From Rhizophagus clarus (Eukaryota; Glomeromycota; Glomeromycetes; Glomerales; Glomeraceae), in the NCBI GenBank assembly GCA_015698045.1, contig BLAL01000321.1, forward strand, positions 62,001-126,000: a stretch of DNA of 64,000 nucleotides, read 5' to 3'. This document shows positions 61,009 through 64,000 of the stretch, piece after piece (position 1 is the stretch's first letter; every line of letters starts with the position of its first letter). The position numbers and the translations under genes are program-made. The notes below the pieces were generated by a model that saw only the letters and a list, made by a program, of their open reading frames with translations, ran no database searches and had not been told where the DNA came from.

Positions 61009-61575
61009 GAGGATACCGAAAAACTCATTAAGGAAACTATGTTTGGTTTGATCTCTTTACTTAGAGGCTATTTAGATAAAGAAGCAGAAAAAGCAAGAAA
61101 CATATGTGTATATTTGGTGCAATGTATAGGTAATATACTTAATATACTTATTATCTTATGATTTCTTTGATCCATATAAATCTTATTTTTGTTCATTTTA
61201 GGCGATCGAATTACGCTAAGTCAAATTTGTCTAGATAAGAAGCATTTTTATAAGATTTCGCAGATTAAGTCTACCATTTTCTTTTGATGAAGTTGAAGAA
61301 TTCATGGAAGTCTTTGAACTATTATATGCTTTAATGGTGAGTATTTTCTATATGTCATGGATATCATAGGAACTTTGGTCTAACTTTTATGTTTTTATTC
61401 TCAAGAAGGACTTAAAAATCAAACAAAAGGATTAAAACAATTAATGCTTGCCGATTCTACTTGTGGTGTATCTATAATTCGGGATTGGATCTGGGTCCCA
61501 AAAAATCTTTCAATGTGGGAAGATACAGAAATAATATATGAAGGTTCCAACTATGAAGATTTGAACGAAGATTAA
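61009..61575 (+). pseudogene. Dispersed gene family of unknown function, copy 3 (5'-truncated)
   Basis: Starts abruptly inside the central exon (EDTEKLIKETMFGLISLL), continues with AEKARNICVYLVQCIG, and is followed by a GT-AG intron and DRITLSQICLDKKHFYK. A deletion of about 7 bases near 61272 (relative to copies 1 and 2) shifts the frame. The last exon encodes DSTCGVSIIRDWIWVPKN and ends TAA at 61573-61575. It lies in opposite orientation to the other two copies. Confidence 0.75.
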
Positions 61576-62420
61576 TTTATTTTATTCTATTAACCTTGTC
61601 AAAAACCGTTTATATCAAAGCAAAATCATGCTATATGATGAAAATGTAAGATATCAATATTAAATATCATATACAGTATATTTAAAACAACAAACATATA
61701 ATAATAATTTTTTAACGCAATTTTTCTTAGCAGAAGTGATCGGCGTGACAAATTGTCCCTGAATCTGGTGACTTCATAACCTACTTTGCAAAACTTCGTG
61801 AACTACTGCACCAAATTTTTTTTCAAGTTTGATCGCTGAAATCTTAATCATTCCACAAATAAAATCAGTGTCAATTATTTTCAACTAATGTATGTTTTCT
61901 GAACTGATCCGTAACCTGATCAATCCGGATATCTGCATCTGACATTTTTAGACGGATAGGGCCGTTAACAAATTTGGATCGTAATCCTTGGATACCGATC
62001 CAGATGATATATCATTTATATATACATTTTTTTTTAATTGTCAGTTTTTTCACTGAGCTATAAGTATTTAAATCATAATAAGTCTTGTTATTATTTAATT
62101 CTCACGAAAAAAGTATTAAATGAATAAAATTAAATGGTTCTTTTCTTCGGAGACGAAATTTTCTAAAGAATAAAATCAAATAAAATGAGGTCAATTTATT
62201 TGATTTATCAATATTGGCGGACGAATTTAATGCTGAGAGCAATGATATCACACAAAATCCTCTAACAGAAAGGATAGGATAGATAATTATTTCAATAGTT
62301 GACATTCCCACTTTAATTATAAATTCTAATTTTTATTAAGATAAAGAAACGAACATTTAAAAAGATTTAACACAAGGGAGAGGAAACTCGTATTTGTACT
62401 GTCTTAGATAAATATACATG
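61576..62420. repeat. Dispersed repeat, copy 3 flank
   Basis: Reverse-complement match to 18311-19125, including the blocks around 61730-61860 missing from copy 2 and the flank 62240-62420 shared only with copy 1. Confidence 0.8.
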
Positions 62421-63729
62421 TGCCTCAAATGACATCGTATGTCAGATGCCGATTTTGAATTTTATTGCGCTTAAATGTCAATAAGCTAGTGCCAAAAAAA
62501 TTTTTTTAACACACAAAAATTTATTATTCACGTTAAAAACAGAACTTAAAGACTTCATAGAGTAAGTTTTATAAGTACTTTCATATATTTTGTTATATTC
62601 TTATTCCACTTTATTTCCGTGATCACACTTTAGATCACAAAGCGATCACAGTTCATTATACAAAAGTAGCAATAAGTAGACTACATTTTTTTTCTTCTTG
62701 ACGTGTAATTTTTTTTTATTCACATTAAAAGTAGAACTTGAGAAACTTAGAAAATAAGTTTATGTGTTAACTTAATAAGACTTATTACATTCTTATCTAC
62801 TCTAATGACGCGATCACACTACTTTGCAACTATACTCTTCTTAATTTTCTATATATTTTTGTAATTATTCTATACAATCTTTATTAATTTTAGTTTTTAT
62901 TTCAATTTAGGTATTTCTTAATATAGATTATATGTCTTGAACAAATAGTTTCTTATATAAATTTTTGTATATTTAAAAAAATAAATTTATTAAAGCTATT
63001 TTTCGATAAATTATATGGTCACGTGATTGAGTTTCCATTGGTTATTGTATTTTTATGCAGGTCTTTTTTTTTGAAAACCGCAATAATTACCACGAATATC
63101 AATTTGTTTATGCTGAGAATTTAAAATTATATATTTACAAAGTTGAGAAACAAGTTTACTTTTTTTAAGATAAATTGAGACTAAAAATATTAATGTTTAT
63201 TATAGCATATAAGATTATTTAAAGTATATAATTGATTATGGGTTGGATCTATGTAATATTTTCAGGATGTGTATAATTCATCATAACGTGCAAGTCCACT
63301 TATGGTACTGGAGACAACTTTAGCAAAAAAAAAAAGTTTTCTTATACTTATAGGCATTTACATCTGACACACGATATCACATTTTTTCAGGGCCGGAGTT
63401 ATGATAATTTTGATCATTATCCAAAAGCGGGGGTCATCTAAAGCAGGGGAAAATCACGTGATCTGATTTCGGGATTAACCAGAAGATTATCAGAAATTAA
63501 CAAACAATGATTGGTTTAATTGTTATCAGCTTTACATGATCTATTTTTTTTATTTTTATTTTTTCATTTCCTTTTCTTCTCGTGTTAAATAAAAAATAAT
63601 CTTAATTTTTCACCGTTCTGTTGCTGTCATGTTCACTACTTCTTCGCTGTTTGCTGTCACCCTACGCCTTCAGCTTCCGTTCCTTTAATTATAACGTCAA
63701 CAACAAATCTCACAACAGACGAAAAATGA
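62421..63729. other. AT-rich spacer with a diverged direct duplication
   Basis: Two diverged direct copies of about 190 bases at roughly 62515-62630 and 62710-62820 (TTATTCACGTTAAAA / TTATTCACATTAAAA, later GCGATCACA / GCGATCACAC). No gene seen before 63730. Confidence 0.5.
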
Positions 63730-64000
63730 GATCATCTTTTTGATGTAGACCGTGCTTTAGAAATTCCAATGGAGGATTTTAACGATAAGTGGTGGCCATT
63801 AGTTTTGAATATTTGGACGAAATGGGACTCGTATGAATATGTGAACGGTAATATTTGAAAAACTTTTACCTGTCGTTTTATGAAGCATCGCGAATCAAGC
63901 ACCTGACAAAAAGAAAATATCAAAAATGAAAAACGCAGAATAACTAAGATACGGCCATCTGGCATATGTTCTGCGATGATTGAAATTTTCTGGATAGCTT
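63730..64000 (+). pseudogene. Unrecognised transposon-like coding segment, runs off the window
   Basis: A single plus-strand frame from 63730 to the window end reads ALEIPMEDFNDKWWPLVLN, WTKWDSYEYVNGN, then CRFMKHRESS and NEKRRITKIRPSGICSAMIE. It is interrupted by TGA at 63856-63858 and 63904-63906 (and preceded by TGA at 63727). The basic Arg/Lys-rich part with spaced Cys and His suggests the DNA-binding N-terminus of a transposase-type gene, but I cannot name it. The right end is cut by the window. Confidence 0.45.

Overview
The window looks like nuclear DNA of an arbuscular mycorrhizal fungus (Glomeromycotina, Rhizophagus-like). The grounds are very AT-rich sequence with long A/T homopolymers, small GT-AG introns inside compact genes, and a load of hAT-type, MULE-type and other cut-and-paste DNA transposons in all stages of decay. 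A gene family of unknown function is also scattered through it in several copies. The assignment to lineage is an inference from style and families, not from a marker gene. No rRNA or CRISPR was seen, and only a degenerate tRNA-like stretch.

Layout. 1-7 kb is AT-rich intergenic DNA holding one non-autonomous transposon candidate (2864-4037) filled by a minisatellite. 7-13.6 kb is the only ordinary host-gene island: a three-exon orphan of 133 aa (+), a two-exon 576-aa membrane-anchored coiled-coil orphan (-), and a seven-exon carbonyl-reductase-like short-chain dehydrogenase (-). 14-18 kb is low complexity plus two MITE-like elements. 18.3-21 kb is copy 1 of a dispersed repeat carrying a broken gene of the scattered family. 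It is followed by hAT element 1 (21052-23309), which is complete with terminal inverted repeats, a perfect 8-bp target duplication and an uninterrupted spliced transposase. 24-32 kb holds remnants: a LINE reverse-transcriptase piece, a RING-finger gene broken by two stops and a frameshift, and a decayed MULE transposase. 32-37 kb is AT-rich with a small terminal-inverted-repeat element (34420-35580) that contains an array of exon-like repeats. hAT element 2 (37204-40969) has a six-exon 607-aa transposase and abuts copy 2 of the dispersed repeat.

43-55 kb is a stack of insertions. A dead hAT-like transposase gene (minus strand) is split at its C-x2-H motif by a non-autonomous element made of hairpin-forming repeats (43816-45388). 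Immediately beside that lies a large transposon A (45405-54751), which itself carries an inverted insertion B of the same family (46272-50935). All three insertions have identifiable 8-bp target duplications. A and B together form a multi-kilobase palindrome. 55-64 kb contains a homopurine tract, duplicated gene remnants, a minus-strand exon-like array, copy 3 of the dispersed family and a broken coding segment running off the right edge.

The three host genes show no evident shared pathway. The rest is best read as a transposon graveyard with two elements that could still encode complete transposases. Sequence decay in the repeats is concentrated at CpG (CG to TG or CA), and several nonsense codons fit the same process, which suggests cytosine methylation of this region.
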